Of a DNA stretch of 64,000 nucleotides, positions 17,406 through 27,741 are shown piece by piece. The translations under genes and the position numbers were made by a program. This DNA comes from an uncultured Porticoccus sp. (GTDB lineage: Bacteria; Pseudomonadota; Gammaproteobacteria; Pseudomonadales; Porticoccaceae). Under the pieces are notes generated by a model. That model had not been told where the DNA came from. It worked only from the letters and a program-made list of their open reading frames with translations, and made no database searches. How positions within the stretch are numbered: the first letter of the stretch is position 1; the number at the start of each line of letters is the position of its first letter. The DNA lies in the NCBI RefSeq assembly GCF_913061305.1, contig NZ_CAJXST010000002.1, positions 186,001-250,000 on the forward strand. The letters run 5' to 3'.

Positions 17406-20400
17406 GGTGTGGTCGCCTCTTCGCGGTCCTTTGATATGACTGCCCGCCGCAGTCGACTTAGCCATTCAGCCATGTCGTGCTGGATGTGCAAGAGGGTGGG
17501 AATGAGTACCAGTGTAATCACGGTAGCGAACATAATGCCATAGCCCAGTGACACTGCCGCCGGAATCAGAAACTGCGCCTGGCGGGAGGTTTCACCCAAC
17601 AGCGGCATCAGCCCGGCATAGGTGGTCAGGGAAGTCAGCAGCACCGCCCGCAGGCGACTTCGACAGGCGAGGCTGATCGCCTCGTGCAGGTGTTCACTGT
17701 CCGGTTTCAGATTGTTGAAACGGGATACCAGCAACAGGCTGTCGTTCACCACCACACCGCTCAGGGCGATGATGCCATTGAAGGACAGAATGCCCAGGGG
17801 TAGGTCATTGAGCCAGTGTCCCAGCACTGCGCCCACCACGCCGAAGGGGATGGCGGTCATGATCAGCACTGGCTGGATGTAGGAGCGCAACGGTACCGCC
17901 AGCAGCATGTAGATGATCAGCATCGCCAGCAGGAACATCTGTTTCATGGAGCTCTGGGTTTCCGCCTGCTCCTCCGCCTCGCCGGCGAAATGGATGTTCA
18001 GGGTGGGGAACTGCCGTTTCAGCTCCGGCACCAGTTGGCTGCGGAGACGAGTCACCAGTTCGGTGGAGGACAACAGATCCTTATCCACCTCGGCGGACAG
18101 GTACACCGCTCGCTTGCCATCGATTCGGGTGATGGCATCGCGGGTGAAACCGAAGCTGGTTTCCGCCACACTGGATAGAGGCACTACGGTGCCGTCCGGG
18201 GTGCGGACCCGGGCGTTAAGTACATCGCCGGGATTGCGGCGCTCGTTTTCCGGGTAGCGCACTTTTACTTCGATTTCATCGCGACTGCGCTGGTAGCGCT
18301 GCACCACCTGACCATTGAAGGCCTGCAATACCTGCATGGCGAGTTGATCGGTGCTCATGCCCAGCGCCCGCCCCTGTTCGGTGAGCACCAGGTTGAGCTG
18401 GGGCTGGCCGGGCTCCAGGTTGTCCTGAATACCACTCACCGCCGTGATTTCCGTCAGGTAGTCCTTCAGCCTGCCGCCGGCGGCGGTCAATACTTCGTCG
18501 TCACTGTCTCGCAGCTCGATACGCAGGGCATCCACCATACCTGGAGAGTTCTGGATACGCAGGGTGTTGGCGCCCTCCAGCTCACCCACCTGTTGCTGCC
18601 AGCGTCGGGTAAAGGTATCGATATCGTAGGGGGCATCGTCGCGCAGCTCGACGGTTACCTGGCCGGACTGGTCAGCCTCCGAGAGCACCTGGAGATTGGC
18701 GATGCCGTTGTCAGAACCACCGGACAATTCCCGATTCACCAGGTAGGCGGCGGCTTCCATCTGGTTCAGGTTGGCATGGGTCTGGCCAAAGCTGGCGTCA
18801 TTGCGCATGGTCAGCTGCGCTCGCACGGTATCACCGGGAATGTGCGGGAAAAAACTCAACCGCACCACGCCGGTGAACGGCATCGACATGACGCCGACAA
18901 ACAGTGCGATAAACAGCACCAGCACCCCGTAGCGGTAGTTCAGTGTCCACTCGATCAGCGGCCGGTAGCAGCGCTCGCTGAACCAGTTCATCCCGGCGTC
19001 GGCACCGTGTTGAATCCGCTGCCAGCCCCGCAGCAGGACGTTCTTTGGATTGCCGCGATGGGTATTGAGGTGTGCCAGATGTGCCGGCAGGATCAGTTTT
19101 GATTCCACTACCGACAACACCATGCAGATGGCTACGACCACTGCAAACTGGGCATACAGTTGTCCCAACCGCCCGCTGATATGGGATAGCGCGTAGAACG
19201 CCGCCACCGTGGTGAATACGCCGAACAGGGTGGGCACCGCGACCCGCATGGTGCCCTTGATGGTGTTGGCCAGGGTGTCGCCCTCACTGGCGCGCACCGT
19301 ATAGATACTCTCGCCGACTACCACCGCGTCGTCCACCACAATACCCAGGGCCATGATGAAGCCAAAGGTGGTGAATTCGTTGAGCGATAATCCGGCAAAA
19401 CTGTCGCCCATGAAATACAGGGTACCGAAAAAGATGAATGGCAGCCCCATAGCCACCCAGAATGCCACGGTGAGGTTGAGAAACACTGCTAGTAGCACAA
19501 AGACCAACAGGATGCCGGAGATGGCATTTTTCACCAGCAGTTGCAGGCGGTCGTTGATGGAGGTGCTGCGATCGTACCAGCTGGCCAGTTCCACCCCTTG
19601 CGGCAAACGATTGTTGTCCAGCCACTGTTGGATCACTGTCCTGGCGGCCACCACGGTATCGGAGATGTCATCCTGACCGGTGGTGATGACCTGCACGGCG
19701 ATACTGTTGTGACCCTGGAAGCGGGACAGTGAAGCGCTGTCGTCATCGTAGGTGTCGAGAATATCCGCCACATCGCCGAGGCGGATATTCCGGCCGTCAT
19801 TGGTGGTGAGCAGAGGAATGGCGGCGAAATCCTCCTTCATGTAGGCCTGCTTTGAGGCTTTCAGTTGCAGGTAACTGGACTCGTTGCTCATCACCGCGAT
19901 CAGCGGGCTGGAGGAGTTGAGGTTAACGGCACTTTCCACATCCGAAAGGGACAGCCCGTAGGCCTGCAATTTGCCCTCGCTGATCTCGATGAACATCATT
20001 GGATCCAGCCAACCTGAGATAGTGGCTCGACTTATGTCCGGGTGGGCCACCAGATCTGCCTTCAGGGCATCGGCCAATTGCTGGAGGCTGTGACGGTCCG
20101 TATCACCGTAAAGCTGCAGCCACAGCGAATGCTCCTCCCGCTCCGCCTTGCTGATTACCGGTTTCTTGGCGTCCGCCGGAAATGTGGAGATGCCGTCCAC
20201 CTTGGCTTTGACGTCCCGCAGCAGGGTGTCCAGATTGTAATCCGCCTGTTTTTCCACGGTGACTGTTACACCGCGACCGGTGGAGCTGCTGGTGATGGCC
20301 TTGATCCCGGTGACATTTTCCAGTTGCTCCTCGATCTTGATGGCCAACCCTTCTTCGGTGAGTCTGGCGGAGCCGCTGTCGTAGAATACGGAAATATTGA

Positions 20401-20554
20401 TGCTGTCCGGCTCCATGCTGGGGAAAGCTTCCTTGCGCAAGGAGCCCGCCTGGAGAATGCCCAGTGCAACGATCAACAGCATCAACAGGTTCGCCGCTAC
20501 CGGGTTGGCGGCGAACCAGGGGATGATGCCGCGGGGGCTGATGTGATCAGTCAT
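17399..20554 (-). CDS. RND efflux pump inner-membrane permease (AcrB-like)
   Basis: This 1051-residue permease of the ACR_tran/HAE superfamily has a first transmembrane helix (residues 12-32), two large periplasmic loops, and twelve predicted helices in two repeats. The proton-relay acids appear in helix 4 as MALGIVVDDAVVVGES. It is expected to export drugs or other small hydrophobic compounds using the proton gradient, together with the adaptor and outer membrane factor encoded upstream. Its start overlaps the adaptor stop by eight bases. Substrate is not predictable from sequence. Confidence 0.92.
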   Translation of the reverse strand: MTDHISPRGIIPWFAANPVAANLLMLLIVALGILQAGSLRKEAFPSMEPDSINISVFYDSGSARLTEEGLAIKIEEQLENVTGIKAITSSSTGRGVTVTVEKQADYNLDTLLRDVKAKVDGISTFPADAKKPVISKAEREEHSLWLQLYGDTDRHSLQQLADALKADLVAHPDISRATISGWLDPMMFIEISEGKLQAYGLSLSDVESAVNLNSSSPLIAVMSNESSYLQLKASKQAYMKEDFAAIPLLTTNDGRNIRLGDVADILDTYDDDSASLSRFQGHNSIAVQVITTGQDDISDTVVAARTVIQQWLDNNRLPQGVELASWYDRSTSINDRLQLLVKNAISGILLVFVLLAVFLNLTVAFWVAMGLPFIFFGTLYFMGDSFAGLSLNEFTTFGFIMALGIVVDDAVVVGESIYTVRASEGDTLANTIKGTMRVAVPTLFGVFTTVAAFYALSHISGRLGQLYAQFAVVVAICMVLSVVESKLILPAHLAHLNTHRGNPKNVLLRGWQRIQHGADAGMNWFSERCYRPLIEWTLNYRYGVLVLFIALFVGVMSMPFTGVVRLSFFPHIPGDTVRAQLTMRNDASFGQTHANLNQMEAAAYLVNRELSGGSDNGIANLQVLSEADQSGQVTVELRDDAPYDIDTFTRRWQQQVGELEGANTLRIQNSPGMVDALRIELRDSDDEVLTAAGGRLKDYLTEITAVSGIQDNLEPGQPQLNLVLTEQGRALGMSTDQLAMQVLQAFNGQVVQRYQRSRDEIEVKVRYPENERRNPGDVLNARVRTPDGTVVPLSSVAETSFGFTRDAITRIDGKRAVYLSAEVDKDLLSSTELVTRLRSQLVPELKRQFPTLNIHFAGEAEEQAETQSSMKQMFLLAMLIIYMLLAVPLRSYIQPVLIMTAIPFGVVGAVLGHWLNDLPLGILSFNGIIALSGVVVNDSLLLVSRFNNLKPDSEHLHEAISLACRSRLRAVLLTSLTTYAGLMPLLGETSRQAQFLIPAAVSLGYGIMFATVITLVLIPTLLHIQHDMAEWLSRLRRAVISKDREEATTPC

Positions 20555-21719
20555 TTCCGGTCGCCTCCACTGGATTGACCAGCATGCCCTTCAGGTAACT
20601 GTTGAGGGGATGACTGAGCACCTGAATTGGCGTACCCGCCAGGGTTTTGGGTGCGCGCACATAGATATGCTCGCCGTCGTTGAACAGTGGATCGGTGGCG
20701 AAATGGTCCAGCTGTTCGTCAGTGTCAACAAACCAGATTTCACCCCGTTGGCTGAGGGCGGAGCTGGGTAGTTGCCACAGGCCATCTACCTGATCACCGA
20801 CAAGGCGCGCTTTCAGAAAGGTGCCGGGCAGCAGCGGCTTTTCCAGCGTCAGCGGCTGGTCCACGGCCACTACCAGCGAGCGCTGGCGGGTCGTACTGTC
20901 AAGGTGTTGTTCGGTGCGCAGTACACGGCCTTGCCACTGCTGGCCGTTTTCAACGCCTGTCAGGGTTACCGGCCAGGCGCCGGACAATAATCGATCCCCG
21001 TCAGGCAGATTTTGCCAGTCCCGGGCGGGCAGAGACAGAGTGATTTCTACCCGGTCGCTGCTGTAAACCGTCGCCACCTGGGTTCCCGCCTGCAGGTAGC
21101 TGCCCGGGGCGATGTCGCGGCTTATCACCAGTGCGTCAAAGGGTAGGGTGATACGGGTTTGTGCCAGATCGTATCGAGCACTGTCCACCGCGGCCTGAGC
21201 ATTGTCCAGCGCGGTACGGGCCGCAGCCAGCTGTGGTTGCCGAAGTACCAGTGGGGAATCCGGCTCTCCTTCAAGCCCCGAGGCGCGCCACTCCGCTTCG
21301 GCCTGTAGTGCCTGACGCTCCTCTTCCAGCAGGGTCACTCTGGCTTGTTGTCGTTCGCTTTCTGCTGCGGCCAGTGCGGCCCGATAATTGCTCGCTTCAA
21401 TGCGCGCCAGTTCGGTGCCGACAGCCAGCCTGGAACCGACCTCGAAGCCCTCGGCCAGGTTCTCCACCCTGCCGGAAACCTCGGCGGTGAGTGTCAACTG
21501 GTAGTGAGTCTCGGCCGCGCCGTAAGCCATCATGGCGGCGGGGTAGCGAGCGGTGTTGACAGTGACCACCGAAACATCGGGGCGGGGTGTTTGGCGATGG
21601 ATCTCGGGCATGGTGCGCGTTGCCTGCTGGCGCATGCCATACAGGCTGTAGAGGGCCACAGCGACCAGTACGAACAGGGCGGCACAGAAAATCAGCCATT
21701 GCTGGCGGGTTTTACTCAT
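20547..21719 (-). CDS. RND periplasmic adaptor protein (HlyD/AcrA family)
   Basis: This 390-residue membrane fusion protein has an N-terminal anchor (about residues 9-28). Lipoyl half-motifs lie near residues 75-100 (AEVSGRVENLAEGFEVGSRLAVG) and 185-205, split by an alpha-hairpin region rich in Glu and Arg. A beta-barrel domain follows. It connects the permease to the outer membrane factor. Its start overlaps the stop of the OMF gene (ATGA) and its end overlaps the permease start, which indicates translational coupling. Confidence 0.88.
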   Translation of the reverse strand: MSKTRQQWLIFCAALFVLVAVALYSLYGMRQQATRTMPEIHRQTPRPDVSVVTVNTARYPAAMMAYGAAETHYQLTLTAEVSGRVENLAEGFEVGSRLAVGTELARIEASNYRAALAAAESERQQARVTLLEEERQALQAEAEWRASGLEGEPDSPLVLRQPQLAAARTALDNAQAAVDSARYDLAQTRITLPFDALVISRDIAPGSYLQAGTQVATVYSSDRVEITLSLPARDWQNLPDGDRLLSGAWPVTLTGVENGQQWQGRVLRTEQHLDSTTRQRSLVVAVDQPLTLEKPLLPGTFLKARLVGDQVDGLWQLPSSALSQRGEIWFVDTDEQLDHFATDPLFNDGEHIYVRAPKTLAGTPIQVLSHPLNSYLKGMLVNPVEATGND

Positions 21720-23107
21720 GGGGTAGCTTCCAGTCCGAGGGCCAGGCCGAGGTCGATGCGATTGGCCAGGCGGTTGTAAGTGAGGTCATCCAGGCGGGAC
21801 TCCAGGTCATAGGTCTGCTGCTGGACGTTGAGCAGGTCGAGAACGGTCACCAGACCGGCGCGATAGCTGTTCTGGTATTGGGTCAGGTTATTGCGGGCAC
21901 TGGCCAGTGCCTGTAAGACATGTTGTTGCTGACTTGCCAGCGATTGCTCAAGGCCCAGGGTATCGCCAACCTCTTTGATGGCGGTGAGCAAAGTCTGGCG
22001 ATAATCCTGGTAGGCATAGGCGCTGTTCAATTCGGCGATGTCTACGGCGGCGCGCAGCTCGCCACCGCGATAAAGGGGGGCGGTCAGCTGGGCCAGCAGG
22101 GACCACACCGGATCGCTGAGAAGTGCCGCACTGGGGGAATCGGCCACATCCTGCAGGGCCGCTTGCAGGTTGATGCTGGGCAGCAGCGTCTTGTAGGCCA
22201 CCCTGGTGCGCAACTGCGCGGATTCCAGGGCCAGATAGGCGGCCTGTAAATCCGGGCGCCGCTGCAGGGTCTGTTCCGGCAGGGCGGCCAGAGGTCTGAT
22301 GACGGATGGGTAGTGGTCGGGTACGTTCAAGGGTTCACTGCGGTTGCGCCCCAGGGTAGTTTGCAGGGAGCGTCGTAGGGCAGCCTGACTCTCCCGGTAG
22401 GCAGCTAAGGTGGCTCGGGTGCTGGCGGCGGAACTGCGGGCGCTATCCAGGTCTTCCAGGGTACCGAGGCCATTGCGGTAGCGCTGCAAAATAAACTGTT
22501 CATTTTTCTCCAGGGTGTCCAGGCGCCGCTGTTCGATGTCGATTGTGCGCTGCACGGCGATTAGCCCCAGCCAGTCCTTCATCACCTGGGTGGCCAGGGT
22601 ATCCCGGGCTGCCTGGTAGAGGGCCTGCTGTTGCGCTACATCCACAAGGGCGGCGTTATCGCTGTCCGCCAGCTTGCGCCACAGGTCGAGCTCCCAGCTA
22701 ATGGTGGTGGAACCACTGTATTGGCGTTCAGCGCCTTCCTCGCGGTTGGTGTTGAAGCCCCCGTCCACGTCCGGCAGGCGCGCTGCCCGGGTTTGGCGCT
22801 GTTCCGCCTGGCGGATTTGCAGGGTCAGCAGAATTTGTTGTAGCCCGGGGTTGGCGGACAGCGCCTCATCGATCAGTGCGGACAGTTCACTGTCGCCGAT
22901 CAGGGCATCCAGAGACGGATTTTGTAATATTCCCTTGTTCTCGGCCTGCCAGGCAGCCACCTGACGGGTTTCCTGTTCGGCCCGGGGCAGGTAGTCCAGG
23001 TCTGTCTGAGTGGCGCAACCCCCGAGGAGCAATAACAGCAGGCAGCACGGTACCCGGACAAGTCGGGTACTTCGTGACGGATTCCGGTGGTCCTGGTCTG
23101 CGATCAT
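21716..23107 (-). CDS. Outer membrane efflux lipoprotein (NodT/TolC family)
   Basis: A signal peptide with lipobox LLGGC places the lipidated cysteine at residue 31. Two outer membrane efflux repeats follow (about residues 80-265 and 285-455), forming the coiled-coil periplasmic channel and beta-barrel. At 463 residues it matches the OprM/NodT class. It is the first gene of the five-gene operon OMF-adaptor-pump-regulator-sensor, all overlapping. No clear promoter element was identified in the 94-bp gap upstream. Confidence 0.9.
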   Translation of the reverse strand: MIADQDHRNPSRSTRLVRVPCCLLLLLLGGCATQTDLDYLPRAEQETRQVAAWQAENKGILQNPSLDALIGDSELSALIDEALSANPGLQQILLTLQIRQAEQRQTRAARLPDVDGGFNTNREEGAERQYSGSTTISWELDLWRKLADSDNAALVDVAQQQALYQAARDTLATQVMKDWLGLIAVQRTIDIEQRRLDTLEKNEQFILQRYRNGLGTLEDLDSARSSAASTRATLAAYRESQAALRRSLQTTLGRNRSEPLNVPDHYPSVIRPLAALPEQTLQRRPDLQAAYLALESAQLRTRVAYKTLLPSINLQAALQDVADSPSAALLSDPVWSLLAQLTAPLYRGGELRAAVDIAELNSAYAYQDYRQTLLTAIKEVGDTLGLEQSLASQQQHVLQALASARNNLTQYQNSYRAGLVTVLDLLNVQQQTYDLESRLDDLTYNRLANRIDLGLALGLEATP

Positions 23108-23201
23108 CGCTGTACTCTCGATAGAGCCGCACCGATCGACGCGGCAGTTAGCAAGAGTGTATGGACGATGGGGTTAACGGGGGGTTAACGTGCCTCGGGG
23201 G

Positions 23202-23492
23202 TTATAAATGGCCGCTGCGTATTACTGATAATTGCCAGTAATGAATACCCTTGCCGACTTCTTCGGCGAGTCCGGCGATCAGATTATCCACCTGTGGCTC
23301 AGGCAACAGGATTTCAAACTGCACCCGCTTCCGGCGTCCGCTCACCTGTTCGGCAATGGAGAGACGGCCCTGCTCACCGTGACCGTGTACCGGGTAGGAG
23401 GTAAAGCCGCCTACCTCTTCCCGTGAAAGTAGGTAGTCCACCAGCTCCTCTTCCAGTTCGGGGGTGATGTTCAGTACCAGCAGGGTGTTCAT
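23202..23492 (-). CDS. DUF3240 PII-like protein of the heavy-metal RND operon
   Basis: This 96-residue cytoplasmic protein has the small alpha/beta layout of DUF3240, a PII-like family often encoded beside CzcA-type efflux genes. It begins NTLLVLNITPELEEELVDYLL, with a basic central stretch SGRRKRVQFEILLPEPQ. It overlaps the 3' end of the pump gene (ATGA). The function is not established; a metal- or nucleotide-responsive regulatory role toward the pump is inference. Confidence 0.8.
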   Translation of the reverse strand: MNTLLVLNITPELEEELVDYLLSREEVGGFTSYPVHGHGEQGRLSIAEQVSGRRKRVQFEILLPEPQVDNLIAGLAEEVGKGIHYWQLSVIRSGHL

Positions 23493-26400
23493 ACGGTTTC
23501 TCCTGACAAGTTGTTGTGGCCAGTGCTGTGAAAACGCCGATAGATGACCGGCAACAGGAACAGGGTCAGCAGAGTGGAGCTGATCAGCCCTCCAATCACC
23601 ACGATGGCCAGGGGCTTTTGTAATTCAGAACCGGGCCCGCTGGCTGCCAATAGAGGTAACAGGCCAAAAGCGCAGGTGCTGGCGGTCATCATCACCGGGC
23701 GCAAGCGCCGCAGTGCGCCCTGTTTCACCACATCGGCCATGGGCAGGCCCTTCGCTTGCAGGTAATTGAAGTGGGACATCATCACCACGCCATTCATCAC
23801 CGCGATACCGAGCAGGGCGATAAAACCCACCGAGGCGGGAACCGACAGGAACTGGCCGGTGAGCCACAGGGCCAACAGGCCGCCGGTGAGCGCGAAGGGA
23901 ATGTTGGAGAGAATGATGGCGGTCTGTTTCAGGGAACCGAAGGTGATGAATAGCAGCAGGGCGATCAGGCCCAGTGCGACTGGCACCACCAGTGCCAGTC
24001 GGGCGGCCGCCCGCTGCTGATTCTCGAACTGGCCACCCCAGGCCAGGGAATAGCTCTGGGGCAGATCGATATCTGCGGCGATGGCGGCCTTGGCCTCATC
24101 GACGAAGCCCACCAGATCGCGGCCCTCCACATTGGTGCGTATCACTGCAAAGCGCTGGCCGGACTCGCGGGAAATCCCAACCGGTCCTTCGATGCGGCGG
24201 ATATCTGCCAGCTCTGCGAGAGGAATGGTGCTGCCATTGGCCAGGTTAATACGGCTCTGTTGCAGTTGCATCACGCCGTCCCCCTGGGATTTGTGATAGC
24301 GCAGCATCAATGGCACCCGGGCGGTGTGTTCGATAATGTTGCCCAGGGGCAGCCCCTCGATCTCCGCCCGCAGGCGGTTCTGCAGGGCTTCCACGTCGAT
24401 GCCCAGCATGCCGGCCCGTTGGCGATTGACGGTCACCTGCAGGTACTGGGCACCCTCGTTAATGGTGGCGGTGGTATCCACGGCGCCGTCGATGGTCTCC
24501 ACCCGCGTGGAAATAGCCTGGGTCAGTTGGTTTAATGTGGCCAGATCCGGGCCGAACACCTTGATGGCGATGTCACCCCGCGAGCCGGTGAGCATCTCCG
24601 AGACGCGCATGTCGATGGGCTGGGTGAAGCCGTAGTTGATGCCGGGGAAGCGCTCCAGTACCGCGCGCAGTTTCTGCTCGATTTCCGCCTTGCTGTCGGC
24701 CTGCCATTCCGCCATCGGTTTCAGTTGCAGGAACACGTCGGTTTCGTTGAGGCCCATGGGGTCCATGCCAATTTCATCAGAGCCGCTGCGGGAGACGATG
24801 CGCTGAATTTCCGGCACATGACTCAGCAGTTCCTTTTCCACCTGTTTGACGATGCGGGTACTGTTTTCCAGGTTGATGGAGGGAATCGATTCCAACTGCA
24901 CGATGATGTCGCCCTCGTCCATGGTGGGCATGAAGGTTTTGCCCACCAGCGGGAACACCAAAACCGATACCACCAGCAGTGCGGCGGAACCGCCCACCAG
25001 CCAGCGGGGTTTGGCAAGTGCCTTGTCCAGCAGTGGTTCATAGGCTCGCAGCAACTGGCGGCTGAGCCAGGGCTCGCGTTCGCTGCCCTTGCGGATCATG
25101 AAGGATGCCAGCACCGGGATGGCGGTGAGAGACAGCGCCAGGGATCCCAGCAGAGCGAACACGATGGTCAGGGTCACCGGGCCGAACAGTTTGCCCTCCA
25201 GCCCCTGCAGGGTCAGCAGTGGCAGAAACACGATGACGATGATGGCGACACCGGAGGTGACCGGCACCGCCACATCCTTTACTGCCCGGTAAATGATGTG
25301 CAGGCGGGGTAGGGGCGTGCCGCCGTTTTTCTGTCGCGCCTGCTGTTGGCCCTCTTGTCGGGACAGTGCCGAGACAATGTTCTCGACAATAACGATGGCG
25401 GAGTCCACCAACATGCCGATGGCAATCACCAGGCCGCCGAGGCTCATCAGGTTGGCGGACATGCCCATGCGGCCCATCATGAAAAAGGTGAACAGCGCCG
25501 ACAGGGGCAAAATCATCGAGACAGTCACCGCGGCGCGCCAGTTGCCGAGGAATAGCACCAACAGGATCACCACCAGCACCACCGCTTCCAGCAGCGCCAG
25601 GCTCACTGTACCCACCGCCCGCTCGATCAGCACGCTGCGGTCGTAGAATACATTGATGGCAGTCCCCTCCGGCAGGCTGGTTTGCAGTTCTGCCAGTTTG
25701 TCCTGCACGCCGTCCACTACGTTTCTGGCGTTGGCCCCGCTCAGGCCGATCACCAGCCCCTGTACCACTTCTCCCTCGCCATTGGCGGTGACTGAGCCGT
25801 AGCGCTCCAGGCTGCCTAGGGAAATGTCGGCAATCTGGCTGAGGGGAATGGACTGGCCGAGGGCGTTGTCGAGGCGAATGGCCGCCAGATCCTCCAGGGA
25901 GGTGAGGGCACCGGCCACTCGTACCAGGATGGCTTCCTCGCCCTGATCCAGTCGGCCAGCCCCATCGTTACGGTTGTTGGCCTGCAGGGCGGCGACGATA
26001 TCGGCGTTGGTTACCTGCATCTGAGCCATTGCCTCCCGGCGCGGTGCCACCTCATAGGTTTTGACAAAACCACCCAGCGCGTTCACGTCGGCCACGCCGG
26101 GCACCGTGCGCAGAGCGGGGCGGATGGTCCAGTCCAGCAGGTAGCGCCGCTGTTGCAGGGAGAGATTGTCGTTGTCCACGGTGAACATGAACATGTCACT
26201 GAGCGGTGTGCTCATGGGGGCCAGTCCCCCGCTGATATTGCCGGGCAGATCGCTCCAGATATTGTTCAACCGCTCGGTGACCTGCTGGCGGGCCCAGTAG
26301 ATGTCTGTTCCCTCGGCGAAGTCCAGGGTGATGGCGCTGAGGGCGTATTTGGAAATGGAGCGCAGCACTGTCTGGTCGGGGATGCCGAGCAGTTCCACTT

Positions 26401-26608
26401 CGATGGGCTGGGTGATCAGTGATTCCACTTCTTCCGGTGTCATGCCCGGCGATTTGATAATCAGTTTTACCTGGGTGGGTGAGATATCCGGAAAAGCATC
26501 GATGGGCAGGTTCAGCATGGCACGGCTGCCGAAACCGATCAGCAGCAGAGTCAGTAAGCCGATCAACAATCGCTGGCTGAGGGAAAACTGAATCAGGCGA
26601 CTCAACAT
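23489..26608 (-). CDS. czcA: Heavy-metal RND efflux permease (CzcA/CusA family)
   Basis: This 1039-residue inner-membrane permease has the heavy-metal-efflux signature AIGMLVDSAIVIVEN in helix 4, with the conserved Asp and Glu of the proton path. It also has the FMPTMDEGDIIV motif that opens the second periplasmic loop. The DFG-type aspartate of zinc/cobalt CzcA and the clear CusA methionine triad are not both evident, so the metal is not assigned; a stretch SDEIGMDPMGLNETDVF lies in the substrate region. It overlaps both the adaptor and DUF3240 genes. The symbol indicates the family, not a proven substrate. Confidence 0.88.
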   Translation of the reverse strand: MLSRLIQFSLSQRLLIGLLTLLLIGFGSRAMLNLPIDAFPDISPTQVKLIIKSPGMTPEEVESLITQPIEVELLGIPDQTVLRSISKYALSAITLDFAEGTDIYWARQQVTERLNNIWSDLPGNISGGLAPMSTPLSDMFMFTVDNDNLSLQQRRYLLDWTIRPALRTVPGVADVNALGGFVKTYEVAPRREAMAQMQVTNADIVAALQANNRNDGAGRLDQGEEAILVRVAGALTSLEDLAAIRLDNALGQSIPLSQIADISLGSLERYGSVTANGEGEVVQGLVIGLSGANARNVVDGVQDKLAELQTSLPEGTAINVFYDRSVLIERAVGTVSLALLEAVVLVVILLVLFLGNWRAAVTVSMILPLSALFTFFMMGRMGMSANLMSLGGLVIAIGMLVDSAIVIVENIVSALSRQEGQQQARQKNGGTPLPRLHIIYRAVKDVAVPVTSGVAIIVIVFLPLLTLQGLEGKLFGPVTLTIVFALLGSLALSLTAIPVLASFMIRKGSEREPWLSRQLLRAYEPLLDKALAKPRWLVGGSAALLVVSVLVFPLVGKTFMPTMDEGDIIVQLESIPSINLENSTRIVKQVEKELLSHVPEIQRIVSRSGSDEIGMDPMGLNETDVFLQLKPMAEWQADSKAEIEQKLRAVLERFPGINYGFTQPIDMRVSEMLTGSRGDIAIKVFGPDLATLNQLTQAISTRVETIDGAVDTTATINEGAQYLQVTVNRQRAGMLGIDVEALQNRLRAEIEGLPLGNIIEHTARVPLMLRYHKSQGDGVMQLQQSRINLANGSTIPLAELADIRRIEGPVGISRESGQRFAVIRTNVEGRDLVGFVDEAKAAIAADIDLPQSYSLAWGGQFENQQRAAARLALVVPVALGLIALLLFITFGSLKQTAIILSNIPFALTGGLLALWLTGQFLSVPASVGFIALLGIAVMNGVVMMSHFNYLQAKGLPMADVVKQGALRRLRPVMMTASTCAFGLLPLLAASGPGSELQKPLAIVVIGGLISSTLLTLFLLPVIYRRFHSTGHNNLSGETV

Positions 26609-27741
26609 TATTCGCCGCCTCCGAGTCCCAACTGGATACCTTTCAGCAGGGCTGTGCCCTCCACCACCAGCTCTTCGCCGGGGAAAATGCCTCCAGTAGC
26701 CAGGTAGTGATTGCCCATGGGTAACAGAGCGACGGCTCGAGCTTCAACGCCATTTTCACTGCGCACATAGATTGTGGTGGCGTTGCCGGAATGGGTTACC
26801 GCTGCAGCGGGCACCAGCACACCCCGGGCCAGGGGCGGCAGGGTCAGCATCAGGGTCTGGCCCGGCAGAGAGGTCTGTGGTTGTTCCAGGGCCGCCATGA
26901 TATCCACCATCTGGGTGGTGGGGTTTACGGCGGCATTCTTGTATTTGAGGATCGCCGTTCTGTCTGTGTCAGTCAGTTGCAGACGGTCACCCACTTCCAG
27001 GCTTGCTGCCAGCACTGCGGGTACAGCGGCTTCGAGCCATAGCTCGGAGTCCGCCTGCAGGGTGGCGACCGGGGTGTTGGCGGGCACCGCCTGTCCGGCA
27101 TTGAACAGGCGTTCACTGAGTTTTCCTGCAGCCGGAGACTTGATCGGGTATTCACCGGGTTGCCGCTTGCCGCTGGGCAGCTGGGCCAGGTCTGTGTCAG
27201 TAAACCCGGCCCTGGTGAGTTGTTGCCGGTGGGATGCCAGGGTGAATTCCACCTGCTGTAGACGGCGTCGGGTCTGTTGTAGCCGCTGCCTGGCGATGAT
27301 GCCCTCCTTGAACAGTTCGTTATCACGGTCGAATTCATAGCGGGCCTGTTCCAGGTCGTGGTGGGCTTTCAGCCAGGATTCCTCCACGGCCATCAGGCCT
27401 GGACTACTCAGGGTGGCGATGGGTTGTCCGGCGCTGACAGCATCCCCCGGAACCCGGTGCCAGCGAGTCAGGGTGCCGCTGTAGAGAGCAATGGCCTGGG
27501 CGCTGTGTTCGGGGGAGTTGATGACCGTCGCGGGTATGCTGTTGCCGTCGCGTAAGTCGGCGCTGCGGGCGGGTTGGAAAACCAGCTTCATGCGGACCGC
27601 TTCATCCCGGCTCAGGGGGATGGCTTCTGCTTCCTCTGCGTTCACCTTGCCACCGGTCATCAGTGCCAGGGACAGGGCCAGTGGCAGGGCGAAAGAGAAC
27701 CGATTGGTGGTCAGTTCCGACGGTTCCTTGGGGGATTTCAT
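26608..27741 (-). CDS. czcB: Heavy-metal RND periplasmic adaptor (CzcB-like)
   Basis: This 377-residue adaptor has a signal peptide (LPLALSLALMTGGKVNA, cleavage before EEAEA), a lipoyl/hairpin region (about residues 80-220, GTLTRWHRVPGDAVSAGQPIATL) and a beta-barrel with a membrane-proximal domain. It lacks the His-rich N-terminal metal-binding segment of plasmid CzcB. Its stop touches the pump start and its start overlaps the OMF stop (ATGA). Confidence 0.85.
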   Translation of the reverse strand: MKSPKEPSELTTNRFSFALPLALSLALMTGGKVNAEEAEAIPLSRDEAVRMKLVFQPARSADLRDGNSIPATVINSPEHSAQAIALYSGTLTRWHRVPGDAVSAGQPIATLSSPGLMAVEESWLKAHHDLEQARYEFDRDNELFKEGIIARQRLQQTRRRLQQVEFTLASHRQQLTRAGFTDTDLAQLPSGKRQPGEYPIKSPAAGKLSERLFNAGQAVPANTPVATLQADSELWLEAAVPAVLAASLEVGDRLQLTDTDRTAILKYKNAAVNPTTQMVDIMAALEQPQTSLPGQTLMLTLPPLARGVLVPAAAVTHSGNATTIYVRSENGVEARAVALLPMGNHYLATGGIFPGEELVVEGTALLKGIQLGLGGGE

